Shown here: one piece after another, positions 33,821-45,856 of the stretch
Layout: every line of letters begins with the position of its first letter
How positions within the stretch are numbered: position 1 is the first letter of the stretch
NCBI RefSeq assembly: GCF_026914185.1
Contig: NC_070562.1
Location: 6,262,001-6,326,000 of the forward strand
DNA: 64,000 bases
Source of the DNA: Puccinia triticina
Lineage: Eukaryota > Basidiomycota > Pucciniomycetes > Pucciniales > Pucciniaceae
Reading direction: 5' to 3'
Made by a program: the position numbers and the translations under genes
Notes under the pieces: generated by a model
What the model was told of the DNA's origin: nothing
Databases searched by the model: none
What the model saw: the letters and a program-made list of their open reading frames with translations, nothing else

Positions 33821-34820
33821 GCGCAGTTGTTAGCGCTGTGGATCTTTTGGGAAGACAGAAAGAAAATAGAGCTTACTCGTTGGCTTCTTTAATGGGACGT
33901 CTACCTCAAGTTTCGGCGCGGTAGAGGTCGCTAAGTTTCTTTCGGACTGAGTTTTCCTAACCACTGTATAAAAAGGATTAGGGTTAGCGCGTCTTATCAA
34001 GGGTAGCTAAGAAAAATCGGAATTTCAAGCTCACTTTTCCGTTCTAGACAAGCTTTAGCTTTGCAAGCATAATGTTCTCGCAAGAAGAGTTGAAATCAAA
34101 TTCTTCCTTCAATGCTTTCTTTTTGTTCACGTTCAATTTGGTCGGTAGCAATCTTGAGCTGCTCTGCGTACAAAAGTTTTTCCCAGGCGGTAGGAATGTA
34201 GTTCCGGGAGCGTTCTTCTTTCTGTTCTTTAAGATAACGGAGGTAATACTGAATCAGTTTGGCGTTTCTCTGTAACTCCACTGAAAAAAATGCAGAAAAA
34301 GGAGGTTTTTTCAGAAAATGTTCTGCGGTTTTTTCTGTGGTGAAGGGGTTTGTTCAGAAGGATTAAGGGCTTCTGAGGGTACGCGCAAAAAAAAGACATG
34401 GTTTAGGTTGCGCTATGGAGCGCAGTTTAGTGACGCAGGATTAATTTTGCGCGAAGAAGCACAAGTGATAAGCTACAGAGAGCAGGTATAGAGCGCTTGG
34501 GTGCACTGAGTTAGTTGCGCTGAATGTTGCAACTTAGGTTGCGCAAAGTAGAGCGGCTTTGGTTTGCGCTATGTAGCGCGGGTGGTGCGCTGTAGAGAGC
34601 GGGTAGGTAGCAGTTACTAAACTTAGTAAATTAAGTTTAAAGGGCTTATTTTGCCTACAGCGCTCAGAGCGCGGGGGTTTAGACTTAACGTAAGAGTTAA
34701 GTAAGCTTAATTAAGCTTAAGAGTAGGTTTTGTCAGGTTTTAATCGTTGGATAAACGAAAAAACTGAGTTTTTATTGTTTTATGGGTTTAAAAGGGTAAC
34801 TTCCCGGCCAAACCCCCAAG
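33821..34820 (-). pseudogene. Element C leader exon, 5' region and primer site
   Basis: The exon at 34280-34095 (minus) encodes ELQRNAKLIQYYLRYLKEQ and RNYIPTAWEKL, closely similar to the leader exon of element D. It starts right after a TTTTTTTCAG acceptor, as in D, and ends in a TGA. The rest (34290-34800) is non-coding 5' sequence. The primer site at 34801-34820 reads TTGGGGGTTTGGCCGGGAA on the minus strand. Confidence 0.75.
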
Positions 34821-35911
34821 TTTCAGGCACGGTGATGCCAAGAGTAATACTTTTCTAGCTACACCGGTGACTGCGCAGCGGTGCGGTGGTGCGCGCGGCA
34901 AAAAGCGCGGTAAAGAGTGTGAAATAACTGGGATAAGTTATTTCTAAAGAACCAAAAATGGGTTTAAAGGAGGGGCCAGGAGTGCCTGGGGTGTTTAAGT
35001 GTCCTCCAATGATCTTACAGGGCCTGCGCACGAGATGCGCAGGGGTTTTTATAGAACCTGTGACTTCTGGGGCCCAACTAAGGGTGTGTTTTGAATGTTG
35101 GAACGTTCCCAGGATAGGAGATATGCTCCCAATAAAGAAAAGGAAACAGCAGACTTACTCTTGAAGAGGGTCCGCAAAAAAGGACAGCAAACAACTCAAC
35201 GAACCAAGATCAAAACAATACAGACAAGCGACCGGGTCTGATAGACGGGGGCGGGGCTGGTATGGCAACAAGGTGGTTGGTATGAATCTGGGGAGGCTTT
35301 TACTTGCTCAAAAGCCTCCCTTTAAATATTCTTGCGGCAACCGGTAGGGTCGCCGTTCTATTTTCAAATTCCTCGCGGCTTCTCGGCCGCGGGAAAGATT
35401 AGTTAGGACAGGAGTGGTAGAGCGTTCTATTGCTTGCATTGCTCCTGTCCTTGTTACTCAAAGGCAAGTATTGCTCTTCCTCGGTCCAAGGAAGAGTTCT
35501 ACTCTTGGTGTTGTTTTCTTGGTTGTTCATCTTTGGCCGGGGGAGAAGCAGTAGTTTACTTCTTTACTACTCTCCTCCGGCTGTTTCCTGTAGAATGTTC
35601 TACTGTTTTTTGTTTAGTTCAGAAATAGCAAACCCGTTCTCTTGGCCTGAGAACAGGTTTTTAAACATAGTTATTGTTCTTCTCCGGCCGCTGCCTGCGG
35701 CTGGAGTTTTGACAGTCTCTCCTTGACTCTATCCATCATTTGAGGGAAGGCTTTGTTACATATTCATTTTAGTATGCGTGGCGCTCTGCCCCGCTATCTA
35801 GTGTTCAATAATGAATATGGTATCCATTTTATACGCGGCTCTCTGCGCCGCATTAATACTTGGATATGTTAGTTAGCTGGGCTCTACCTTATTATAGTAG
35901 CCCTGCTGACA
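34821..35911 (-). repeat. 5' LTR of element C
   Basis: 1091 bp, beginning TTTCAGGC (a mutated TGTCAGGC) and ending GCTGACA. It is followed by the duplication GCCAT. It is the empty-site counterpart of the TIR insertion at 18223. Confidence 0.92.
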
Positions 35912-36054
35912 GCCATTGCAATTAGCAGCTTAGCAGAGAACTTCTGGAAATTGGTAGAATCAATCTATAAAACCAACAAGAATACTGCTTGTTTGATAAA
36001 TATCTTGCGGTCTAAACACGTGCAGCAAGACCTTGTAGCCCAGCTGGATGAGCC
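35912..36054 (+). pseudogene. Element B RNase H-integrase linker fragment
   Basis: After the GCCAT duplication the B frame resumes and encodes AENFWKLVESIYKTNKNTAC, which corresponds to the [15 protein letters not shown] block of element A. It is cut at 36054 by element D. The rest of B (integrase, 3' LTR) is not in the window. Confidence 0.8.
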
Positions 36055-37721
36055 TGTCAGCCTACGTGATGCCAAGGATATTATCCTTCTAGCTACACGT
36101 GGTGCAAAGAAAGAGATTAGAGTTATAAAACTCTAAGACAAGGTTATAAGGGTTAATTCCAACGTAATTGTTGGGAATTATGGCGTAAGAATAAGGCAAT
36201 TTGGGCCAATTTGGGCCAATTTGACGTAATAAAATGAATATAATTAATTTTAAGAGGGGCCTGATAAATCAGGGGTGTTGAATCCCTCTAGAATGAAGAA
36301 CTGGGGCCTGTAAACAGGGGTGTTTCAAATCCCAGAAAGAAATAGCGGAGAATCTCAAGAGAAGGGGCTTAAACTTACTAGTATAAGACCCTAGGGGCAC
36401 TTGAGGTTCTTCAGGCGTGAAGTTGGGCAGTTGGAGGCGCTCAGAAGAGGTAATCTTGAGGGCAGGGTGGTTACTGGACAGCTTCAGGGCGGAAATTGGG
36501 GCTAAAAATCACGAAAGTAGGTATTTTACCTGGCAAATCACAGGCTATTGAGGCTGTTGAAGGTGGGTAAAATTCTAGTAGGTAATGTAAAGCTGGGGAA
36601 TCTCCTTTTGGGCGGAGAAAGGGCCCTTTTTATAGCCTAGGCAGGCCTCCAGGGGCGCCCAGGGGACAGGGGGACACTTGTGGGCGCATTCTGAGGCAAT
36701 TTGGTTGCGCTAGAAGGCGCTGTGGGTTGTGGAACCTTGGGGCTTGGATACAAGGGTTGCCAAGGACCATTTACAGAGGTTCTGCGTGTTTTTACAAATG
36801 CCTTACACGTCATGGGGGCTGGTTTGGGGGTTCTGTGACGCTCATTTCCGTGGAAATGGGCCACAGAAGGTACTAGAATTGGCTTCTGTGCATTTGTACA
36901 CGTGCAAGCAGTGCTTCATACATGTTCTGGAGGCGCTGATCAAGTGCTCCAGTTCATTTGACCCCTTCTACATATTTACTACAGTTGTAATTTACACGTA
37001 GTGAGGCTTGGGAGAAGCTGGGGCGCTTTCTAGTGTCTCCTGTGCACGTTGCAAGAGCCTTTTTCCATCTAGAATGTTTTTATATTGGATGACGTGGTAA
37101 TTACATCTTGTTTGGTGATTAATTACATGTGTACAAGACATATAACACATGTAATATTGCTATTGGGGCGTATTCTGGCCCATTCTTACTTACTGGCAAC
37201 CTGAGCGCTTTGGTTGCGGGCTAGTTTATGCATTATGCATATATGTACACTATGAGCGCGGGCTTGAGCTCTAGGCAACAGAGCAAAACGGGCTTGGGTG
37301 CGCCACGCAACAAATAAAGCCATCTTTTAAACTATACACAACTCCTCAGTTACGTCACTGTAAATGGGTGAAAACATATGTACTTATATATATATATGCA
37401 TACAAGTGCATCCACGCAGGGCGTGATGCACTTGCGTAAACTTTGAAGTTTAGTTTACACAAGGAAGGGGTAATAATTAGGGGTACGTGTAAGTGAGGTA
37501 CCCTAGGTTATTTTACCCGTAGAATAAGAATCTTCTATAATATTTTACTTATTAATTACATAAAGCTGAGTAATTAATTATTTGTATGTGTTTTTAATGT
37601 TTTTGCGTAGTTTTACATATGTAGGAGTAATAATGTCTCTTTCATATGTAACACTACTTTTTATGGTTTTATTTGTATTATTTCTATGTCACGGTGGCTC
37701 TGCCATAGTAGCCAGCTGACA
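36055..37721 (-). repeat. 3' LTR of element D
   Basis: 1667 bp. The minus-strand promoter motif CTATAAAAAGG is near 36625-36640. The polypurine tract, read on the minus strand from 37722-37737, is CTTAGGGGTAGGGAA. A third, partial copy is at 1359-2505. Confidence 0.92.
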
Positions 37722-38145
37722 TTCCCTACCCCTAAGATGAGTCTCTGCTCAGAAAAAAGAAAGGTAAAAAAAAAAAAAATTGGGCATCTCACGTTGATCT
37801 CTTACTTGCTCTGTAGTTTCTTAGGTGAATGGGTCCATCTGGTATATTACTTTCTGGTAGCCATTCATCTCTATCTGCGGATAAGTTTTTATATCTGACC
37901 AAGTAGAGTCTGGTGTCTTTTCCTTGTATTCTTTCTTTCTTGTCTTTTAAGATTTTATGTACTCTCAACTGTCCTGAGGGTGGAGTTTCTTCTATGGGGA
38001 CAGGTTGCGGGGGGGCTAATTCTTCTTCTGGCCTGACTTTGTAAGGTTTGATCAGGCTTACAGGAAAGACAGAATGCTTCCTAGATAGTTCTTCACTAAG
38101 AATGACTTCCACTGCGTTTTTACCATGCAATTGCTTAATGGTGAA
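37722..38145 (-). pseudogene. Element D integrase tail and chromodomain
   Basis: Open frame 38148-37789 on the minus strand: IKQLHGKNAVEVILSEELSR, a Pro-rich linker, then a chromodomain with DTRLYLVRYKN, DEWLPESNIPDG and HLRNYRASKR. A run of 14 A near 37767-37780 follows the stop. The chromodomain would direct integration to modified histones. It is cut from the integrase core by the TIR element. Confidence 0.88.
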
Positions 38146-39295
38146 CACCAGGAAAAAAAAATAGTCACTTCATGACAAGTGACATCATGCCAGCTCCAGC
38201 GGGCTACCCACCATCTACCCACCATCTACCCATCATCTACCTACCATCTACCCACCATCTAACCACTTTCAGAATTTCCACAGGAGATCCTCAGTTTTCA
38301 CTGGGCACCACTGATCCCCATTTCTGGTCAGCTGATACTCAGCTTTAGCTCCAAGCTTATGCTCAGCTTTGTTGGCCAGCTCATGCTCAGCTTTGTTGCC
38401 CAGATCAGAACCAGTCCTGGCCCAGCTGCGTTTCAGCTTTATTCCACTCATGGCTCATCTTAGACTCATACTAGGACTATCATTGGCCCAGCCAATGCTC
38501 AGCTTTGGACCAGTATTGGCTCAGCTGATTTTCAGCTTGGATAAATCTTGGCCAAGCCAATGCTCAGATTCTGAGTCTGACCACTCCTGTAACAGCTTAT
38601 GCTCATCTGTGGACCAGCCTTGGCTCAGCTGATGCTCAGCTGTGGACCAGCCTTGGCTCAGCTGATGTTCAGCTGTGGACCAGCCTTGGCTCAGCTGATG
38701 CTCAGCTGTGGAACAGCCTTGGCTCAGGTGATATTAATCTTTTGAATAGTCTCAAAACATCTGATACTCAGCTTTAGAACAGCCTTGGCTCAGCCAATGC
38801 TCAGCTTTGTACCAGCATTGGCTCAGCTGATGCTCAGCTTTTGAAACGTTTTGGCCCAGCTGGTGTTAATCTTTGGAACAGTATTGTCCCAGCTAATCCT
38901 AAGCTCTGCACAAGCCTTTTCCAAGATGATGCTCAGCTTTGGACCATTGTTGGCTAAGCTGATGCTAAGATTTGGAATATTCTTGGTCCAGCTGACACTT
39001 GGATTTGTATCAGGCTTGGAATATCCAATGCTCAGCTGTGGCCCAGGCTCAGCCAATGCTCAGCTTTGGCCCAGGCTCAGTCAATGCCTACTGCTCAGCT
39101 TATGATGAGCATCAGCTGTTCCTGGGAAAAAATAAGGATCAGCTGACTGTGCCACATTGAGTGCTCTGGTGCAGTCCTGCAAGCTCTACAAGTGCTGGTG
39201 GAGCAGACTTGGAGCAGCGCTGGAGTAGCTCTGGAGCAGAAACCAAAGCTGCATCATGTCACTTGCCATCAAGTGACTATTTTTTTTTCCTGGTG
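38146..39295. mobile_element. CACTA-like MITE with internal minisatellite
   Basis: 1150 bp with about 45-bp inverted ends beginning CACCAGGAAAAAAAAATAGT. The 3-bp duplication GAA lies at 38143-38145 and 39296-39298. Removing it restores the integrase GPF-TIK frame. The CAC terminus and 3-bp duplication point to the CACTA superfamily. A GTCACTT/AAGTGAC hairpin lies next to each end. There is no coding capacity. Confidence 0.9.
38340..39100 (+). repeat. Minisatellite inside the CACTA-like MITE
   Basis: Units of roughly 45-50 bp are built on GGCTCAGCTGATGCTCAGCT followed by GTGGACCAGCCTT-like spacers. There are about fifteen degenerate copies, confined to the element. Confidence 0.85.
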
Positions 39296-39535
39296 GAATG
39301 GTCCTATGAATGGAGGCTTAAGTTTTCTGCTACCACCTAAATTATTAAAATTCACCGTGGATAATAGAACTTTTTCTCCAATTTTAAACTCCGGTTCTTC
39401 ATGGCTTTTATCCCATCTTCCTTTTTTATATTCAACCGCATCATCTACACATTTCCTGGCATGTTGGTGGGTTGAGTCCAGCATCTTTTTGAAGTCAAGA
39501 GCGGTAGGGTGCAGATGAGGTAATTTGTCATTAAG
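39296..39535 (-). pseudogene. Element D integrase middle segment
   Basis: 39484-39296 encodes LDSTHQHARKCVDDAVEYKK, then [16 protein letters not shown] and FIGPF. It lies between the TIR element and the solo LTR, and matches the corresponding stretch of element C. Confidence 0.85.
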
Positions 39536-40240
39536 TGTCAGCCGCTGACTAGTTCACACAGCGCCAACACTGACACGGCACGCGCCGCGGACAATGCGAG
39601 ACGCGTCGCGGACAATGCGAGCGTGCGCAAATGTTAGGATTCAATACAATTGAATCCCGGTGATAGATTGTTGTGCTTGGCTGGGACGTATCTCCCAGTT
39701 GTTGCGCTCGAGTGAGCACAATCCACATGAATATTCCACGCGTGGATTGTCTCCTAATATGTGAAGATACAAAAGACCGCCTGATTGCTAAGGCATAAAA
39801 GGCTCGGGACCTGAGCGCAAGCAAAGGTCCCCCTAGATTATTTATTAGATTACAACGCCCGTCTACCTTGTTTGATACAAAACGACCGGGGCTTATATCT
39901 TAGTTACATCTCACCGTTCTTCTATTCCTCAAACCTCCTTTACGTCGACTTCCCAACCTTTGCCGCCGCCACTACTCCCATCTTCGTCGCCTACTCCTCT
40001 TTCGACAACCCTTCTTCCTTTCCAACTTCCTTTCACTCGCTACCTTTCTAGGTAAGCTCGAGTTTCCTTTTACAAACCTCTTTAGGTTCAGGTACGACAT
40101 AAGCTCTACCAGCCCCTCCAACGGAGGCGCGGCTTTCTCCTCCCGCTTCGCGGTCAAGTCGAGTGTGTTTTCCTTTTTCGGAACTCACTTTCTGTGTTTG
40201 TTCATTCAGAGCGTCGCCACTCTAGAGGCGCGCCCTGACA
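39536..40240 (+). mobile_element. Solo LTR in element D integrase
   Basis: 705 bp, TGTCAGCCGCTG to CGCCCTGACA, with the perfect duplication TTAAG at 39531-39535 and 40241-40245. A CATAAAAGG promoter-like motif at about 39793 suggests plus orientation. Its family is not otherwise present in the window. Removal restores the integrase frame. Confidence 0.93.
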
Positions 40241-41928
40241 TTAAGATTGTCTTTGGGCATACGTGGGATCCATCCTCTTTCTAGTACATATGGAGCTACT
40301 TTAGTAGAGGAGTGTTTACTACTATTGTATGCAATTTCAAGGGCTGGTAATAGGCTTACCCAATTGTGAGTGTATCCATTGTGATTTTTAAATTCAAAAC
40401 CAAAGGAGCAGAATCTGCGCAACATATCCTCTAGAGTCTGGATCATTCTCTCTGCTAATCCATCCGTCTGGGGGTGATAAGCTGTAGAGAATGCCAATTT
40501 AGTGCCTAGCATGTTGTGAAGGTTCCTCCAAAATTCTGAAGTGAATTTAGGATCTCTGTCACTAATGATAATCTTTGGAATTCCTACGTCAGCCATGATC
40601 CTGTTCCAGAATAGCATAGCTACTTCCATAGCTGTGTCATCTTTGTGATTAGGGATGAATCTGGCCCTCTTGTAAAACCTGTCTACAACAACAAGGACTG
40701 AGTTGTAAGAATAGGGTCCTCCTGGGGGCAGTCCTGTAACAAAATCCATGTTTACTATTTCCCATTTTTCCGTGGGTTCTGCAATTTTCTGGAGTAGTCC
40801 AAATCTTTTACCAGTCTGTTTGTTCCCTTTCTGGCACGCATCACAGGATTGGATGTAATCATGTACTTGTTCTTTCCAGTCAATCCACCACGCAGTTTGT
40901 TTGATTCTTTCCACTGTTCTCTCTTCAGAGAAGTGGCCAGAATTCCCATTATCATGGCATTCTTTCAGGATGTCTTTGATTTGATCTTTGTTACTTAGTA
41001 CCAAAACACTAGAGTGTTTATGTCTGAAGTAAAGAAGTCCATCTAGCAATGTGAATTTTCCCAGTTTATAGTGTTGGGCTAAATTTTCTGGTAAACTAGC
41101 AATCAGTTCTGGTGGGCTACTGTCATTTCTCAAGATTTCAACCAATTTGAGGAGTTCACTGTTCTTGTCATAGCTTTTCTGAACCAAGTCATAGAAAGCA
41201 TTATCTAAGTCACAGGCATGTATCCCTAAGATTGGAAAAATGTCTTCATCTTCAGGGTCATACGCTGGATTATCTGGGTTATTTGGCAAAGCCCATCTAC
41301 TTTGACCATCCACATTCTTATGTTTGGCTCCTGCTTTATGGATGATAGTCATATGTCCTCTGTACTGTTGTATTTCAATTTGCCATCTAAGCATATGTCT
41401 ATTAGGAGTTTTCATATTCATTAGGGTTCTTACAGCAGTGCAATCAGTGACCACTACAAAGTTAGAGCCTTCCAAGTAGTAATGAAGTTTTTCTAAGGCC
41501 CATACCAGTGCAAGGCATTCCATTTGACTGGCTCCATATCTCTTTTCTGAGTTTTTCATTTGTCTTGATATAAACAGAACAGGTTTATCATCTATGACAA
41601 ATTCTTGGTGTAATGCAGCACCCAGACCATCCAAACAAGCATCAATATACAATATAAAGGGTTTGTTGTAATCTGGTTGGGACAGTACGGGGGCGGATGT
41701 GACAAGCCTTTTAAGCTCTTTGTAATCTTGTACTCTGTCGTATGTCATTTCAAAGATGGTGTCATTATTACATAGTGCATAAAGACTTTTGCTCACATTG
41801 GCAAAGCTTGGTACATGTTGGCAGTAGTAGCTGCAGAAACCCAGAAATGACATCATTTCTAATTTATTCTGTGGCATAGAGTTAAGTAAGACAGAAGCTA
41901 CTCTGTTCTGATCAATGGCTAAGGATAG
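40241..41928 (-). pseudogene. Element D RNase H and integrase core
   Basis: Open frame 41877-40241 (about 545 codons). The RT end [16 protein letters not shown] is followed by RNase H ([35 protein letters not shown]), a linker, and integrase with [44 protein letters not shown] and [18 protein letters not shown] replaces DGLSRW at one RNase H site. A TGA at 41929-41931 separates it from RT. The solo LTR truncates it at the other end. Confidence 0.92.
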
Positions 41929-44595
41929 TCAAGAAACTACGCGTCCTAAAGCCTTAAGTTCCCCATATCCAAAGTTACATTTTTTAATGGACATTTTCAA
42001 ACCTGCCTCTATGGCCGTGGACAGCACTAGGTTAATTTTCTCCAAATGAGTTTCCCAATCATCAGAGTAAATAATAATGTCATCTATATACACCATCATC
42101 CAACTTTGTCTGATGAAGGATCCAAATACAGAGTCCATCATCCTCTGGAAATGTGAGGGCGCATTTTTGATACCAAAGGGCATTCTTAGGTATTCAAAGA
42201 TTCCTAGGTGGCAGATAATTCTGAGGTATTTTCTGCTTTCTGGGTCTATAGGGATCTGGTGGAAACCTTTAAGCACATCCATAGTGGTGATGTACTTAGC
42301 TTTGGACAGGTTGTGCAAGGAGTGATCTATGCGGGGAATGGGATAGTAGTCAGGCCTAGTGTAATTATTAAGAGCACGAAAGTCTCCAACCATCCTAGAT
42401 TTCTCATTATGCCACGCAATTATTACAGGTGTTGTAACTTCAACTTGCTCATTATGTCCTACTTTCCTCAAGACACCTAATTCTTGGAGCTCTTTGATGT
42501 GAGTTTCAAGAGCTTCTATAGACTTGGGACTTGAGGGATAAGGGGGTCTCCGTAGCTGAGGCGGATAAGGTTTGCTTACCGTGAGTTCTAGTTTCATGTC
42601 ATGACCTTTAATATTACCAATGGGTTCTTCAGTAGTACAAAAAGCTTCTTTGTGCTTGAAACAAGATTTCAGAACATCAAGTTTTTGATCTTCCGTCAGG
42701 ATTTCACTAACAGCTGCTTGGGACAAGTACTCTTCTTTAAAAGAGTGTAGTTCCTCTTGATATTTTACATTATTAGTATTAAGCTGGTCCGGGATCTTAA
42801 TATTAATATTGCAAATCTGGAACTTTCTTTTCCAGTCTCCACCTATGGTGTAGAATCTGTCTTTGCTTTGAAATATGTCTATTCCATACATGCAGAATGT
42901 ATCATTACCTAAGATCAAGTAATCACACACAGCATCTTGTAAAACAACAAATTCCACATTTAGCCAAAGGGAGCCCTTGGAGTGCGGGAAGATTAGTGGC
43001 ATAACTACTACTCCCACTGGTTTCATAGCAGAATTACAGCTACTGAACTTGGCTTTTGGCATGGGGAGCAAGTGGTTTCCCCATTCCGGATAACAATCAT
43101 CCAAAAAAGTGCTACTGACGCAGGAGCAGAAGGCACCTATGTCTAGCAGAGCTCTCAACTCCGTGTCACAAAATAAGACAGTGGTGTAGCTGGTCTTACC
43201 CATAGTATAACTCATCCCTGCTTCAGGTTTGTTGGTAAGCAATTTGGTGTCAGAAACATGGCCAACTTTCATAGAAGAATCCCATTTTTGAGGTAAATTG
43301 GAATCTCCGTGAATGGAATTAATGGATAATTCATCACCAATATCAGCTTGGATAACATATATCCTGGGGTTATCTTCCTCTGCGGTCTCAGTAGTAACAA
43401 CCTCAAATTGAGATTGAGTGTCTTCCTCACTGTCAGAGTCTTCTTCTACTTCCACGTTGTTAATCCTTTTGCGTGGATTAGGGCAGTCAGGTTTTTTGTG
43501 GCCCTTTTCCCCGCAATTGTAACATTCAGGGATTGCAGTCCTTTTCACAGGCGGATCTCCTGCGGGAGGCTTGGGTGTTTCAGATTTGGGGAGATCTCTC
43601 TTTTCTGGAACACCATTTCTCACGTACTTTTTGTTAAGACCATTCAGGACTACAGTTTCATGTAATATACCTATAAATTTAGCTAGGTCTACATTCATGT
43701 TACTGAGTCTGCATCTCATTAAGCTATCAATTTGTCCTCTACACTGGTTAAGGAGTCTATCATTGATTTCTTCTTTAGATGGATTGTTGTACATACAATC
43801 TATCCTCTTTTTCTGGTGCAAGCACCATTCTGAGGCAGTTTCTTTGGTTGGGTCAAAGTAATCTGCTTCAAAAGCTTGGCGCTTTTCAGTTCTCCAGACT
43901 CTGGTTCCCCATTCCTCTTTGATAAGCTCTTTCCACGCACTCCAGCTTTGTTCACCTACTTCCTCTCCTTTGGTGATGAACCAATCTGCAGCCACACCCT
44001 CAAAGAGTCTAGGCATCCTGGAAATAACAGCTTCCTCATCTGCCCGGTAGGATCTTAACATATGATCAATGGTTCTGATAAAATTCATATGATCATACTC
44101 TCCTTTGCCGTCAAACTTAGGGCAGTCTTTGACTGGAGGCATTAGTTTATTTACCTCAACCATGTCCAGGGTTCTGTAAGGGGTATTCTGGCGTGGATTA
44201 TTATTCTGGGGCGGAGCAGAGTTACGCATAAAAGGGTTATTATGCCTGGGGACCTCTGCTCGAGGTGTGTAGTGTGGTTCATACTGTTGTTTTCTCTCTG
44301 GATAAGCTTGGCTGCCATATGAGGCATTTTTGCCACGCTCCTGAGCTGCTGGGGGAGGGGTCTGATTATCATTAAGATAACTGTTGGCACTCTTCATATG
44401 TGGAGGAATGTCTCTTTGAGTACCATTACTGCTCCTCAACTCAGGTACGGGAGCGTAGTTTTCTGCAATATGGGGAATATTGCAAGGAGCTTGGACTTTG
44501 TTATCAGATGTTGATTTCAAAGTCTTAATTTCCGCAGAGAGCGTAGAAATTTGAGACGTAAAATTCTCTGTAAGAGCATGAATTTTGCCATCCAT
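41929..44595 (-). pseudogene. Element D gag-protease-RT polyprotein
   Basis: An 888-codon frame. It has a helical N-terminus, a Pro/Asn-rich linker, capsid (about 155-330, YDHMNFIRTIDHML, EWGTRVWRTEKRQ), a zinc knuckle CYNCGEKGHKKPDC (about 358-371), an acidic linker, protease with ALLDIGAFCSC (about 483-493), then RT: MVGDFRALNNYT, DVLKGFHQIPI, MPFGIKNAPSHFQRMMD and YIDDIIIYS. It ends at a TGA in the Gly of the LSLAIDQ block. Otherwise it is intact, the best-preserved pol reading frame in the window. DIG in place of DTG/DSG is shared with element C. Confidence 0.93.
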
Positions 44596-45032
44596 GTTGG
44601 CATTGGTAAGATTAATTCCTTAATCTCAAAGTTCTCTGCTTTTTGTTTGGCAAAGTACTCCTTGTCCAATCTGGTCACTATGTGATCAGCGGTGGAATTG
44701 AGCACAGCAGCAGAATTCCTGGAGTACTGTAAGATCTCAGACACATCATACTTAGTGTCATGAGTGGTAGTTTTGAGGCTCTCACAATCTTTTCCAATCT
44801 CAACAATAAGCTCACAATGCTTATTAGGCAACTCGAGGGGCAGTGGCCTCTCCAATTTTTGGAGGACAGATAAGGTTCTAGAGTTGACAGCTTCTTTTAT
44901 TTCTTTTAAGCTGTTACCAATAGTATTTACAATGGATTTCAAATTTGTTTTGCTATTGTGGTCTAGAGTAGAAAGATTGACGTTGATAGCGTCAAGAGAA
45001 TCAAAAAGGGAAGACAGGATACCTAAATCTAG
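44517..45032 (-). pseudogene. Element D ORF2 N-terminal coiled-coil region
   Basis: The frame opens right after a TGA overlapping the ORF1 stop. It encodes LSSLFDSLDAINVNLSTLDH, then SIVNTIGNSLKEIKEAV, with heptad-like spacing. A one-base indel near 44600 shifts it from the 888-codon frame. It lies -1 relative to ORF1. Confidence 0.8.
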
Positions 45033-45705
45033 TCAATGTTCTTGTAGAGATTTGCTGCGATCTGAAGGAGGTCGGTCGGGCGTTTCCATCTGGCGGGGTT
45101 GTCAAAGTTGATCGAACTCGAGCTCGAACTGTGATTCTTGCCGCCTTGGATCTTCTTGAACTTCATGACCTGTTTATTTGGCGGGGCTGGGAAGTGGAAG
45201 TTCTTGGCCTCCCAGGGATTCCAGCCTTTGACGAGAGCTTCAATCTCGTGGTTCTCCATGAGTTTCTGGAGTGCTTTCTGGGATTCTTGAGCCGTAGTGA
45301 GCAAATTCCGCAGCCCGGCTGTCGCACCGTCGTTCGCAATCGCTAGGTACTGCTTCCAAGTACTCACGTGCTCTCTGGCCCGGAGTTCGATCTGTTCTTC
45401 CTTTGACAGGGTCTTGATCTTGGGAGTGATGGGGCGTGTGCAGATAGGAGCCAATGAGGTAGGGCAGAGTTCGTCAATCTGGTCGATCTCCATAGCGGAC
45501 TCTTTTGGCTTGGTCGGACGAGGGCCGTCCTTGGATGGAGGAGGGATCTCGGAGGGAGCCGGGGTAGAAGCTGGGGTAGCGGGCATTGGGTCCTTGCGGG
45601 CAATCGTGGTGACCTGCATCCTCTTGACCCGGTCTTGCAGCTCCTTTGCCGCCACGAGCTTGCGTTGGAGGTGGGAGTGGCCCTCGTAGTTTGGGACGAG
45701 TGGAC
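45029..45705 (-). CDS. Element D ORF1, exon 3
   Basis: It starts after a TAG acceptor at 45706-45708 with GPLVPNYEGHSH. There is a basic/Pro-rich region, then helices (LSKEEQIELRAREHVSTWKQ, LLTTAQESQKALQKLME), the motif KGWNPWEAKNF, a Ser-rich stretch, and LQIAANLYKNID before TAG 45031-45029. The frame agrees with exons 1 and 2 through two phase-1 introns. This is a leader Gag-like protein whose function is unknown. The GWNPW motif is also in element B. Confidence 0.78.
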
Positions 45706-45772
45706 CTAGTTTTTTTATTAACCATGGTCAGCAAATGTGTTCGATTTGTAGAAAGGTAAGTTTGGAGCTTAC

Positions 45773-45856
45773 CAGTGGGAGTTTTGTCAGCGGTTGAAGC
45801 TGTTGGGGCGGGAGTCGGGTTATCGACAGTAGTCTCGGCGGCTATGCTGGCAGACA
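45773..45856 (-). CDS. Element D ORF1, exon 2
   Basis: 84 nt, with acceptor TCCTACAG and donor GTAAGC. It encodes SASIAAETTVDNPTPAPTAS and a few more residues. Both flanking introns are phase 1, which keeps the frame from exon 1 to exon 3. Confidence 0.75.

Larger units (their letters stand above)
18042..35911 (-). mobile_element. Element C: Ty3/gypsy chromovirus
   Basis: The LTRs start TGTCAGGC (left) and end GCTGACA. The perfect duplication GCCAT lies at 18037-18041 and 35912-35916. Order on the minus strand: 5' LTR 34821-35911, primer site, leader exon, copia insertion E, gag ORF1, ORF2, protease, RT (with a TIR element), RNase H, integrase, chromodomain, 3' LTR 18042-20651 (with a TIR element). 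It inserted into element B, whose frame is restored when C and one GCCAT are removed. Several TGA codons and indels have killed it. Confidence 0.94.
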
